A stretch of 64,000 nt of DNA from Thermaceae bacterium (GTDB lineage: Bacteria > Deinococcota > Deinococci > Deinococcales > Marinithermaceae): NCBI GenBank assembly GCA_026985615.1, contig JALSQD010000001.1:1-64000 (forward strand). The letters run 5' to 3'. Position numbers and translations under genes: made by a program. The notes under the pieces are model-generated. The model was not told where the DNA came from and did not search any database. It worked only from the letters and a program-made list of their open reading frames with translations. Shown here in pieces: positions 34,648 to 41,782 of the stretch. How positions within the stretch are numbered: position 1 is the stretch's first letter; each line of letters starts with the position of its first letter.

Positions 34648-35427
34648 TCAGCTGGAGGCCGAGGCGTAAAACCGCAGGGCGAAACGCCAGAAGGCGCGGC
34701 TGAGCACCAGAACGCCGCCCGCGACCGCGAAGACGACGAGCAGCCAGCTCGCGGGCAGGCGCGCCAGCGCCACCTCGGCGGGGGCGGTGGTCATGAAGTA
34801 GACCGGCAGCACGAAGGTCATGAAGAGCCGGAAGGGACGGGAGTAGGCCTGCACCGGGTACTGCCCGGTCCAGACGATGGTGTTGAGAAAGTAGACGACG
34901 TTGAAGATCTTGACGAACCAGATCGAGGTGGTGGCAAAGAGAAAGGCCACCGCGTAGGCGAGCAGCAGCGCCGCGGCCGCGCCCAGCCCCAGTCGCAGCC
35001 AGCCGGCCGCGTCCAGGCCGGCGACCGCGCCGGCGTAGCCCAGGAGGCCCAGGCTCATCAGCACGAAGGGCACGCCCTCGGCGGCGAACTGCTGCACGCT
35101 CACCCAGAACTGGCTGCTCGCCGGCTTGAGCAGCACGAAGTCGAGGGTGCCATCTTGCACCATCTCCGAGATGCGGCGCAGGTTGGGGTTGAAGACGCCG
35201 ATGAAAAAGGCGTCGAGCAGCGAGGCTAGCCCCAGCACCACGAGCGCTTCCTGCCAGCGCCAGCCGCCCAGGTCGAAGCCGTTGGCGTAGAAGAGGTAGA
35301 CACCGAAGAGCTTCCCGGCGGCTTCGAGCCCCGCCTCGAGGAAGGCCAGTGCGAAGGCCGTGCGGTACTCCATCCGCGCCGCCAGCGAGGTTTGCCAGAA
35401 GAGGGTAAGGAGCTTCAGGTAGCGCAC
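34648..35427 (-). CDS. ABC-2 type transporter permease (subunit 2)
   Basis: 259 aa with six predicted membrane helices, of the DUF990/COG3694 type (second permease of three-gene exporters of unknown cargo). RYLKLLTLFWQTSLAARMEY at the N terminus is the usual amphipathic entry; SEMVQDGTLDFVLLKP is the conserved cytosolic loop shared with its partner (SGRFSFRLLQPLDP). It starts at a GTG one nucleotide after the stop of the first permease. Cargo unknown. Confidence 0.86.
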   Translation of the reverse strand: MRYLKLLTLFWQTSLAARMEYRTAFALAFLEAGLEAAGKLFGVYLFYANGFDLGGWRWQEALVVLGLASLLDAFFIGVFNPNLRRISEMVQDGTLDFVLLKPASSQFWVSVQQFAAEGVPFVLMSLGLLGYAGAVAGLDAAGWLRLGLGAAAALLLAYAVAFLFATTSIWFVKIFNVVYFLNTIVWTGQYPVQAYSRPFRLFMTFVLPVYFMTTAPAEVALARLPASWLLVVFAVAGGVLVLSRAFWRFALRFYASASS

Positions 35428-35428
35428 A

Positions 35429-36217
35429 TCAGGCCCCCATGGCGCTGTAGTGGCGCCGCCCCAGGTGCCACAGCAGCCGCCCCAGCGTGAAGAAGAAGAG
35501 GTTCCAGGCCAAAAGCGTCAGCAGGCCGCGCGTTGCGTCGGCCTCGAGCCCCGACCAGATCGCGGCGGGCAGGTAGACCAGGTGCGGGAACGGCGTCCAG
35601 GCGAGCACCTGCCGCACCGGGTCGGGGTAGAGCGCGAGTGGTGCCAGCATCCCCGAGAAGAAGAGCATGGCCACGTACCAGAGGTTGTAGATGCTGGTGG
35701 CGTCCTCGAGCCACAGTGCGAGCAGGCCCACCACGTAGCTGGCGAAGAAGTTGACCCCGAAGGCCAGCCCCACGGCCACCAGCCCCAAAGCGGCCCGCTC
35801 CGCGCCCGGCCAGACCAGCGCCTCGGGGTAGAGCCAGGCGAAGACCAGCCCCACCACCGCCAGCATCGGCAGGCGCACGCCCCGCTCGCCCACGTGGTCG
35901 GCCAGGTAGTGCCACACGGGGTCGAGCGGCTGCAGCAGTCGGAACGAGAAGCGCCCCGAGCGCACGTCCTCGCTCATGTTCCAATGCGCCCAAACGATGC
36001 CCAGTTGTCGCGCTACGAAGACGGCGAAGAAGTAGCGGGCGTAGTCGTTGGCGTCGTAGCCGGTGAGGCCCTGGTTCGCCGCCGCCGTCCAGGCCGACAT
36101 GAAGAAGAAAGGGGTGATACCGCTCAGCATCCAGAAGAAGATCTCGCCGCGGTACTCGAGCATGTAGGCGAAGTAGACCGCAACGAGCGTCCAGGCCTTG
36201 CGTACGAGCCAGCGCAC
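35429..36217 (-). CDS. ABC-2 type transporter permease (subunit 1)
   Basis: 262 aa, six predicted helices, COG4587-like. The N-terminal YFAYMLEYRGEIFFWMLSGI and the loop EDVRSGRFSFRLLQPLDPV match the first permease of this exporter class. The start overlaps the ATPase stop by one nucleotide. It forms a heterodimeric channel with the 34.6 kb permease. Confidence 0.86.
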   Translation of the reverse strand: MRWLVRKAWTLVAVYFAYMLEYRGEIFFWMLSGITPFFFMSAWTAAANQGLTGYDANDYARYFFAVFVARQLGIVWAHWNMSEDVRSGRFSFRLLQPLDPVWHYLADHVGERGVRLPMLAVVGLVFAWLYPEALVWPGAERAALGLVAVGLAFGVNFFASYVVGLLALWLEDATSIYNLWYVAMLFFSGMLAPLALYPDPVRQVLAWTPFPHLVYLPAAIWSGLEADATRGLLTLLAWNLFFFTLGRLLWHLGRRHYSAMGA

Positions 36218-37212
36218 TAGACCCTCCCCTCGCTGAAGACCCGGGCGATGACGTCCTCCAGCGGCGGCTCGGTCACGCTCAGGTCGCGCACCTCGAAGCG
36301 CGACAGCAGCTCGGCCACCGTCCGGGTCAGCCCTTCCTTGGTCACCAGCAGCCGCACCCGCCGACCGCTCGCCTCCGCCACCTCGCCAAAGCCGGCCAGC
36401 TCCGCCGGTTCCGCGGGGGCCGCGAGCTCGAGCCTCACCTCCTTGAAGGGAGCGAAGCGCTCCACCAGCCCGCCCAGACCGCCGTCGTAGAGAAGCGCGC
36501 CCCGGTGGATCACCAGCACCCGCTCGGCCAGCGCCTCGATGTCGGCCATGTAGTGGCTCGTCAGCAGAATCGTCGCCCCGTAGCGCTCGCGGTAGTCGCG
36601 CAGGAAGCGGCGCACCGCCGCCTGGGCGTTGACGTCGAGCCCCAGCGTGGGCTCGTCCAGGAAGAGCAGCCGCGGCAGGTGGAAGAGCGAGGCCATCAGC
36701 TCGGCCTTCATCCGCTGGCCCAGGCTCAGCTTGCGCACCGGCTGCGTGAGGATGTCCTCGATCTCCAGCAGCTCGGCAAAGGCGCGGGTGCGCCGCCGCG
36801 CCTCGGCGGGGTCGATCTCGTAGACCGCGGCGTTGATGCGCAGGCTGTCGAGTACGGGCAGGTCCCAGATGAGCTGCTGCTTGTTGCCCATCACCAGCGT
36901 GATCTGGCGCAAGAAGGCCGCCTCGCGCCGGTAGGGCACGTGCCCCAGCACCTCCAGCTCGCCGCCGGAGGGGTAGATCAGCCCGGTAAGCATCTTGAGC
37001 GTTGTGGTCTTGCCCGCGCCGTTAGCTCCGAGAAAGCCCACGATCTCGCCCGGCTCGATGACGAAGCTCACGCCCCGCACCGCCTCCACCTCGCGGTAGC
37101 GGCGGCGCACGAAGTGGCGCAGCGTGTCGGCGAAGCCCGGCTCCTTCTCCGCCACCCGGTAGACCTTACGCAGGTTGTGCGCTCGGACCGCCGGCCCTAG
37201 CGCTTCCGCCAC
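36217..37212 (-). CDS. ABC transporter ATP-binding protein (COG4586 type)
   Basis: 331 aa nucleotide-binding subunit of the adjacent two permeases. Walker A GANGAGKTTTLKML at about residue 59, signature LSLGQRMKAELMAS, Walker B LLFLDEPTLGLDV, switch His in LLTSHYMADIE. A C-terminal about 80-residue domain is present, as in this subfamily. Overlaps pduO by 16 nt and the permease by 1 nt, giving one operon pduO-ABC-permease-permease. Confidence 0.93.
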   Translation of the reverse strand: MAEALGPAVRAHNLRKVYRVAEKEPGFADTLRHFVRRRYREVEAVRGVSFVIEPGEIVGFLGANGAGKTTTLKMLTGLIYPSGGELEVLGHVPYRREAAFLRQITLVMGNKQQLIWDLPVLDSLRINAAVYEIDPAEARRRTRAFAELLEIEDILTQPVRKLSLGQRMKAELMASLFHLPRLLFLDEPTLGLDVNAQAAVRRFLRDYRERYGATILLTSHYMADIEALAERVLVIHRGALLYDGGLGGLVERFAPFKEVRLELAAPAEPAELAGFGEVAEASGRRVRLLVTKEGLTRTVAELLSRFEVRDLSVTEPPLEDVIARVFSEGRV

Positions 37213-37751
37213 AGTGGCTCCTCCACCCCCAACCGGTGGTTGACCCAGCGCGCCATCGCGAAGAGCAGGTCGGAGAGCCGGTTGAGGTAGCGCAGCGCCT
37301 CGGGGTTGACCTCTTCTTGCCCGGCCAGCGCCACCACCCGCCGCTCGGCCCGGCGGACCACCGCCCGCGCCACCTGCAGCGCCGCCGCCGCGGGATGGCC
37401 CCCGGGCAGCACGAAGCCCGAAAGGGGCGGGGTGGCCTCGGTATAGGCGTCGATCCAGCCTTCGAGCCCGGCCACGTCGCCGGGTTGGACGCGGCGCACG
37501 TGGGCCTCGGCGGGGCTGCCGTGGGGCGTCGCCAGATCGGCGCCCAGGTCGAAGAGGACGCTTTGCAGCGCCGCCAGTCGCTCGTCGAGCTCGGCGAGCT
37601 CCGCGGGCAGCAGCGCCCGCGCCAGCCCGATTTGGCTGTTGGCCTCGTCCACGTCGCCGTAGGCCTCGACGCGGGGGTGGTGCTTGGACACGCGCTCCGC
37701 GCCGAAGAGCCCGGTCTCGCCGCCGTCACCGGTGCGTGTGTAGAGCTTCAT
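37197..37751 (-). CDS. pduO: cob(I)alamin adenosyltransferase, PduO type
   Basis: Makes adenosylcobalamin from ATP and cob(I)alamin. 184 aa. N-terminal ATP motif KLYTRTGDGGETGLFGAERV with the ordered loop; VEAYGDVDEANSQIGLARAL; the active-site helix VARAVVRRAERRVVAL and RYLNRLSDLLFAMARW at the C terminus. It would supply the cofactor for the B12-binding mutase subunit at 10.3 kb. It heads the ABC operon, with no evident functional link. Confidence 0.95.
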   Translation of the reverse strand: MKLYTRTGDGGETGLFGAERVSKHHPRVEAYGDVDEANSQIGLARALLPAELAELDERLAALQSVLFDLGADLATPHGSPAEAHVRRVQPGDVAGLEGWIDAYTEATPPLSGFVLPGGHPAAAALQVARAVVRRAERRVVALAGQEEVNPEALRYLNRLSDLLFAMARWVNHRLGVEEPLWRKR

Positions 37752-37757
37752 GCCTCC

Positions 37758-37763
37758 AGGGTA
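37758..37763 (-). promoter_or_regulatory. -10 box of pduO
   Basis: TACCCT, 6 nt (GGAGGC), then ATG 37751 on the minus strand. The 6 nt also resemble a Shine-Dalgarno, so leaderless initiation is less certain here. Confidence 0.45.
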
Positions 37764-37775
37764 CCGCCAAAGGGT

Positions 37776-37799
37776 GCAGGCCCGCTCTCGCGGGCCTGC
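37776..37799. other. perfect 10-bp hairpin between pduO and alr
   Basis: Arms GCAGGCCCGC (37776-37785) and GCGGGCCTGC (37790-37799), loop TCTC, no U-run. It lies upstream of both divergent genes, so it is not their terminator. A second small palindrome set, GTCC-CAAA-GGAC and GGACA-GG-TGTCC, overlaps at 37855-37874. Could be a binding site or an RNA element. Unknown. Confidence 0.4.
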
Positions 37800-37911
37800 G
37801 GAGGGAGGGATCGTTCAGTGGATCTCTTGGACGCAGCAAGGTTAATTTACCCCCGTCCCAAAGGACAGGTGTCCCGAGTTTCACGAATTGCGCCGTGCGC
37901 GCCGGGGACGG

Positions 37912-37917
37912 TAGGCT
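37912..37917 (+). promoter_or_regulatory. leaderless -10 box of alr
   Basis: TAGGCT, 6 nt, then ATG 37924. Confidence 0.55.
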
Positions 37918-37923
37918 TGGGGC

Positions 37924-39000
37924 ATGCGGCCGACCTGGCTCGAGATCGATCTGGCGGCGCTGGGGCGCAACTACGCGCACCTGGCGGGCCGGGCTTCGGG
38001 CGCGGAGGTGATCGCCGTGGTCAAGGCGAACGCCTACGGCCACGGCGCGGTGCGGGTGGCGCGCTACCTGCGCGAGCACCGCGGGACCCGGCGCTTCGCC
38101 GTGGCCACCACCGGCGAGGGCGCCGAACTGCGAAAGGCCGGGATCGCCGAGCCGGTGCTGCTCCTGGGCGCACTCCACCCCGACGATGCTGGGGACGCGG
38201 CGCAGCATGACCTCACGCCCACGCTCGTCACCCTCGAGGCCGCGCGCGCCTTCGCCGCGGCGCGCCCGGGCAGACGGGCGCAGGTCAAGGTGGACAGCGG
38301 CATGGGGCGGGTGGGCGTACCCCCCGCCGAGCTCGACGGCTTCGTGGCCGCGGTGGAGGGGCTGGGGCTCGAGGTCGAGGCGATCTACACCCACTTCGCC
38401 GTCGCCGACGAGGACGAGGGCGAGACGCGCCGGCAGCTCGCGGTCTTCCTGGAGGCCGCGCGCGCCCTGCCGCGCCGCTACCCGCTGCACGCGGCCAACT
38501 CGGCGGCGATCCTGGCCGGCCTCGGCACCGAGCTCGATTTCGTGCGTCCGGGGGTGGCGCTCTACGGGCTGCCGCCGGACATGCAGGAAGCGCCGGGACT
38601 TGAGCCCGTGCTCGCCTGGAAGGCGCGACCCACCCTCGCCAAGCGCTTGCCTGCCGGCCATGGCGTGGGCTACGGCCTCACCTACCGCGCCGGAGGGGAG
38701 GAGTGGATCGCCACCCTGCCCTTCGGCTACGCCGACGGCTTTTCGCGGGCGCTTTCGAACCGCGGCTGGGTGCGCTGGCGCGGTGGCTACGCGCCGGTGG
38801 TGGGGCGGGTGAGCATGGACCAGACCACGGTGCGCCTGCCCGAGCCCGTGGGGCTGGACGAGGTCTTCGAGGTGGTGACGCCCGACCTGGACGAGCGCAC
38901 CAGCCTGACCGGCCGGGCGCGCGCGCTGGACACGATCCACTACGAGCTGGCCACGGCGCTCAGCCCCCGGCTGCCGCGCCGCTACCGGGAGGAAGGGTGA
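37924..39000 (+). CDS. alr: alanine racemase
   Basis: PLP-dependent interconversion of L- and D-alanine for peptidoglycan. 358 aa. PLP Lys34 in VVKANAYGHGA, the second catalytic base Tyr in GHGVGYGLTYRA, VDSGMGRVGV in the barrel, and YALYGLPP-like VALYGLPPDM. Leaderless start. Its last four bases overlap the GTG of the following ACT-domain gene. Confidence 0.97.
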   Translation: MRPTWLEIDLAALGRNYAHLAGRASGAEVIAVVKANAYGHGAVRVARYLREHRGTRRFAVATTGEGAELRKAGIAEPVLLLGALHPDDAGDAAQHDLTPTLVTLEAARAFAAARPGRRAQVKVDSGMGRVGVPPAELDGFVAAVEGLGLEVEAIYTHFAVADEDEGETRRQLAVFLEAARALPRRYPLHAANSAAILAGLGTELDFVRPGVALYGLPPDMQEAPGLEPVLAWKARPTLAKRLPAGHGVGYGLTYRAGGEEWIATLPFGYADGFSRALSNRGWVRWRGGYAPVVGRVSMDQTTVRLPEPVGLDEVFEVVTPDLDERTSLTGRARALDTIHYELATALSPRLPRRYREEG

Positions 39001-39361
39001 GGCTCGAGCTGCTCGCGGAGCCCTACGCCGTCTGCACCGCGCCCCAGCCGCCAGGGCCCGGGCCCGGCACGCTGGCGGCGGTGCTGCGCGACGCGAACGG
39101 CTACACCTGGGTGGGGCCCGAAGCGGAAGCCCCGCAGGGCGCGACCTGCCGCGGTGGCGCGCGCTGGCGGTGGAGGGTCCGCTCGACTTCGGCCTCACCG
39201 GCGTGCTGGCGGCGCTCACCGCTCCGCTGGCCGAGGCGGGGGTGCCCGTCTTCGTGCTCTCCACCTGGTCCACCGACTTTCTGCTCGTGCCCGCGGAATT
39301 GCTGCCCGCCGCACAAGAAGCCTTTAGCGCGGCCGGTCACGAGCTGGCGCGGTCGCGCTAA
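38997..39361 (+). pseudogene. ACT-domain (CASTOR-like) protein, frameshifted
   Basis: Starts GTG at 38997 inside the alr stop (GTGA). The first frame gives RLELLAEPYAVCTAPQ ... TWVGPEAEAPQGATCRG, and the continuation is found only in the +2 frame as WRALAVEGPLDFGLTGVL ... DFLLVPAELL ... AAGHEL to a stop at 39361. Both halves belong to the short ACT-like amino-acid-sensing family (about 120 aa). The switch occurs near 39153-39160 in CGCGGTGGCGCG. One extra G there would restore a single frame. It is either a real disabling mutation or a sequencing error in a GC-rich run. Programmed slippage is unlikely, as there is no slippery heptamer. Confidence 0.7.
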
Positions 39362-39384
39362 CGTTCCCGCCGCCCGGCGCGTCT

Positions 39385-39945
39385 TCAGCCGTAGCGCTCC
39401 TCGCGCCAGGGGTCGCCGCGGCGGTGGTAGCCGCGCATCTCCCAGTAGCCCTCGACCTCGCGTTTGAAGAGCTGGATCTTGGTGAGCCACTTCACGCTCT
39501 TCCAGCCGTAGAGGTGGGGCACCACCAGGCGCACCGGACCGCCGTGCCCGTGGGGAATGGGCGCGCCGTCCAGCGACCAGGCGAGCAGCACCCCAGGAGG
39601 GGCGGTGAGGTCTGCGAGGGGCAGGCTGGCGCTGTAGCCGCCGCGCGACCAGGCGAGCGCGTGGCTCGCGCCCGGCCTGGGCCTGGCCCGCGCGAGCACC
39701 TTCGCGAGCGGCACCCCCTGCCAGCGCGTGGCGGTGCGGCTCCAGCCGGTAACGCAGTGAAAGTCGTGCTCGAGCGCCTCTTCCCCGAGCGCCACCAGCT
39801 CCTCCCAGCCCAGCTCGAGGCGGTCTTCGACCGCGCCCAGGATGCGCAGCCGGAATGCGCCGGGCTCGATGGGCGGGACCGGGTCCACGGTGAAGAGCGG
39901 GAACTTGCGCGTTGGCGCCTGGCCGGGAGGCAGCTCGTCCTTCAT
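39385..39945 (-). CDS. molybdopterin-dependent oxidoreductase (sulfite oxidase-like)
   Basis: 186 aa, a short cytosolic member of the sulfite oxidase fold (COG2041). The Mo-ligand Cys is in EHDFHCVTGWSRTATRW. PHGHGGPVRLVVPHLYGWKSVKWL is the conserved cofactor/active-site stretch. There is no twin-arginine signal and no C-terminal dimer domain, unlike MsrP or SorA, so it is the stand-alone 'YuiH-like' form of unknown substrate. ATG 39945 follows TAGATT by 6 nt. Confidence 0.87.
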   Translation of the reverse strand: MKDELPPGQAPTRKFPLFTVDPVPPIEPGAFRLRILGAVEDRLELGWEELVALGEEALEHDFHCVTGWSRTATRWQGVPLAKVLARARPRPGASHALAWSRGGYSASLPLADLTAPPGVLLAWSLDGAPIPHGHGGPVRLVVPHLYGWKSVKWLTKIQLFKREVEGYWEMRGYHRRGDPWREERYG

Positions 39946-39951
39946 GCCGGC

Positions 39952-39957
39952 AATCTA
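39952..39957 (-). promoter_or_regulatory. leaderless -10 box of the Mo-oxidoreductase gene
   Basis: TAGATT on the minus strand, 6 nt before ATG 39945. It sits between the upstream terminator and the start. Confidence 0.6.
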
Positions 39958-39961
39958 AACG

Positions 39962-39985
39962 AAAAAGGGCGGGCCGCGCCCGCCC
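39962..39985 (-). terminator. terminator of the MhpD-like gene
   Basis: Minus-strand arms GGGCGGGC and GCCCGCCC around GCG, followed by TTTTT, 19 nt past the stop. Confidence 0.85.
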
Positions 39986-40003
39986 GGATGCACATTTGGG
40001 GGT

Positions 40004-40834
40004 CTACTCGAAGTGGACCTTCGCCTCGCCGCCCCAGCGGCCGAAGCTGTAGCCCACCCAGACCGTCGAGCCCGCCTTGGGGCGCAGGGGCGCGCCGAAG
40101 CTGCCCAGGCTCACCAGGTCGCCGGCCTTGAGCTCCTTGCCCTCGCGCGCGAGGTCCTGCACCAGCCAGACCACGGCGTTGAGGGGGTGGCCGAGAATGG
40201 CCGAGCCCGGTGCCTTGAGGACCAGGCGGCCGTCCTGCATCACGTAGACCTGCATCGACCCCAGCGCCTCGGCAAACTCGGGGGTGTTCTCCACCGGGAT
40301 GGGCCGGCCCATCACGCCCAGCCGCGCGCCCACGTTGATGGCGGTGATCGTCGCGCCGTTCAGGGGCTCGCCCTTCTTCAGCACCAGGTCGGGCAGTTCG
40401 ATAAAGGGGATCACCGCGTCGAGGTGGGCGAGTACCTCCTCGGGGGTGCGCGCCTGGTTGATGCCCTTGTCCTTGACGCGCACCAGCAGGTCGCCCTCGA
40501 CGATGGGCACGGCGCCGAACTTGGCGGGCACGGTGGCGCCGCTGGGAAGCAGCATGCGCTCGAGCAGCACGCCGCGCAGCGGATGGTCCACGCCGAACTT
40601 CTGCTGCACCGGTTTGCTCGTCAGCCCTACCTTGTAGCCCACGGGCTGGCCCACGATGGGCTCGAGCCCCTGCACGAACGCCGCCTGGAAGGCCAGCCCT
40701 TCGTCGATCGTCTGTACCGTCGGCGCGGGGGCCGGGGTCTTGCCCAGCCAGTAGACGACGAGGTCGTCGGGGGTAATCGCCCAGGCGAGGGAAAGTACGG
40801 CCGCCAAACCAATGACCCAGGGTTTTATACGCAT
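40004..40834 (-). CDS. exported 2-keto-4-pentenoate hydratase-like (MhpD/FAH family) protein
   Basis: 276 aa. The catalytic fold is that of MhpD/4-oxalocrotonate decarboxylase: VGYKVGLTSKPVQQKFGV, PIVEGDLLVRV with acidic metal ligands, DAVIPFIELPDL, and NAVVWLVQDLAREGKELKAGDLVSLGSFGAPL. The unusual part is residues 1-19, a clear Sec signal (IKPWVIGLAAVLSLAWA), so the protein is probably periplasmic, whereas the known enzymes of meta-cleavage pathways are cytosolic. No aromatic catabolism genes are nearby. GGAGGAGG precedes ATG, with TATAAA/TAAACT about 35 nt upstream. Confidence 0.82.
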   Translation of the reverse strand: MRIKPWVIGLAAVLSLAWAITPDDLVVYWLGKTPAPAPTVQTIDEGLAFQAAFVQGLEPIVGQPVGYKVGLTSKPVQQKFGVDHPLRGVLLERMLLPSGATVPAKFGAVPIVEGDLLVRVKDKGINQARTPEEVLAHLDAVIPFIELPDLVLKKGEPLNGATITAINVGARLGVMGRPIPVENTPEFAEALGSMQVYVMQDGRLVLKAPGSAILGHPLNAVVWLVQDLAREGKELKAGDLVSLGSFGAPLRPKAGSTVWVGYSFGRWGGEAKVHFE

Positions 40835-40900
40835 TTTTCCTCCTCCAATAGCTTTCTTTGCGTAAGTTTATACCACTTGCGGGCCAGGGCCTTTGACCCG

Positions 40901-41236
40901 TTAGTTTCCCGAGGTGTAGCGAATCACCTCGACCCGCTCCAGCGTCACCAGACCGCCACCCAGCGCGTCCTCGAGCCAGGGCAGGAAGTCGCGGATGCGC
41001 GCCTCCTCGTCCACCAGCTCGATGACGATGGGCAGGTCTTCGGAAAGCCGCAGGATCGCGGCCGAGTGGATGCGGCTGCCCGCGCCGTAGCCCATGATGC
41101 CGCGCAGAACCGTGGCGCCGCGGATGCCGCGTTGGCGGGCTTCTTCCACGATCGCCGCGTATGCCGGACGCCCCCTGATCTTGTCGCTTTCACCCAGGAA
41201 GATCCGCGCCAGCAAAGCCGTTCCCGAAAGTCCCAT
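40901..41236 (-). CDS. DUF190 (PII-like) protein
   Basis: 111 aa. The DUF190 family has a PII/cation-tolerance-like ferredoxin fold and is often encoded beside crcB. Signatures: FLGESDKIRGRPAYAAIVEEARQRGIRGATVLRGIMGYG and LSEDLPIVIELVDEEARI. It probably forms trimers and may modulate the fluoride exporter encoded immediately upstream (11 nt apart). Role in fluoride resistance is inferred from context only. Confidence 0.9.
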   Translation of the reverse strand: MGLSGTALLARIFLGESDKIRGRPAYAAIVEEARQRGIRGATVLRGIMGYGAGSRIHSAAILRLSEDLPIVIELVDEEARIRDFLPWLEDALGGGLVTLERVEVIRYTSGN

Positions 41237-41247
41237 GCTCCACCCCC

Positions 41248-41628
41248 TTACGCGGCGCGCAACGCGCTCACCACGGCCATGCCCAGCCCCACCAGCAGCA
41301 AGCCCAGCCCCAGGTTGAGGGCCACGTAGAGTAGCGCCTCGAAATTCTGGCCGGTGCGCAGGAGCTCGAGCGCTTCGTAGGCGAAGGTGGAAAAGGTGGT
41401 GAACGCGCCCAGGAACCCTACGGCCACGAAAAGCCGCAGCTCGCCGCTCCAGCCACCCAGCAGGCTCGCCTGCACCACGAACCCGAGCGCGAAGCTACCT
41501 GCCAGGTTCACGGCCACCGTGCCCCAGGGGAACCCTGCGCCGCTCCATTGCTGCACCCAACCCGCGACGAGGTAGCGCCCCAGTGCGCCCAGCGCGCCCC
41601 CCGCCGCCACCGAAAGCCAGCGCTCCAT
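41248..41628 (-). CDS. crcB: fluoride exporter CrcB/Fluc
   Basis: Dual-topology fluoride channel, 126 aa, four membrane helices. GGALGALGRYLVAGWV, FPWGTVAVNLAGSFALGFV with the channel Asn, and the Na+/F- site GFLGAFTTFSTFAYE. It is a single gene, so a homodimer is expected. ATG 41628 follows TATACT by 6 nt, so no crcB (fluoride) riboswitch can precede it. Transcribed with DUF190. Confidence 0.94.
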   Translation of the reverse strand: MERWLSVAAGGALGALGRYLVAGWVQQWSGAGFPWGTVAVNLAGSFALGFVVQASLLGGWSGELRLFVAVGFLGAFTTFSTFAYEALELLRTGQNFEALLYVALNLGLGLLLVGLGMAVVSALRAA

Positions 41629-41634
41629 AAGCCA

Positions 41635-41640
41635 AGTATA
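41635..41640 (-). promoter_or_regulatory. leaderless -10 box of crcB-DUF190
   Basis: TATACT on the minus strand, 6 nt before ATG 41628. Confidence 0.62.
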
Positions 41641-41782
41641 CGTTGGTGCATAAATAGGGCTTCAGTACTTCAAATAGGGGTATAACCGAGTTAGGGAAAG
41701 GCAATGTGATGTCAAGGTGAACTTCGTTTGGCGCAGTCGCGAACGGCAATTTCCCCATTGTCCTGAAAGAGAGGGCATGCCA

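Noticed and set aside
41248..41758. Fluoride riboswitch before crcB
   Set aside because: Only a few nucleotides of leader are possible given TATACT 6 nt from ATG, and no riboswitch core sequence was found.
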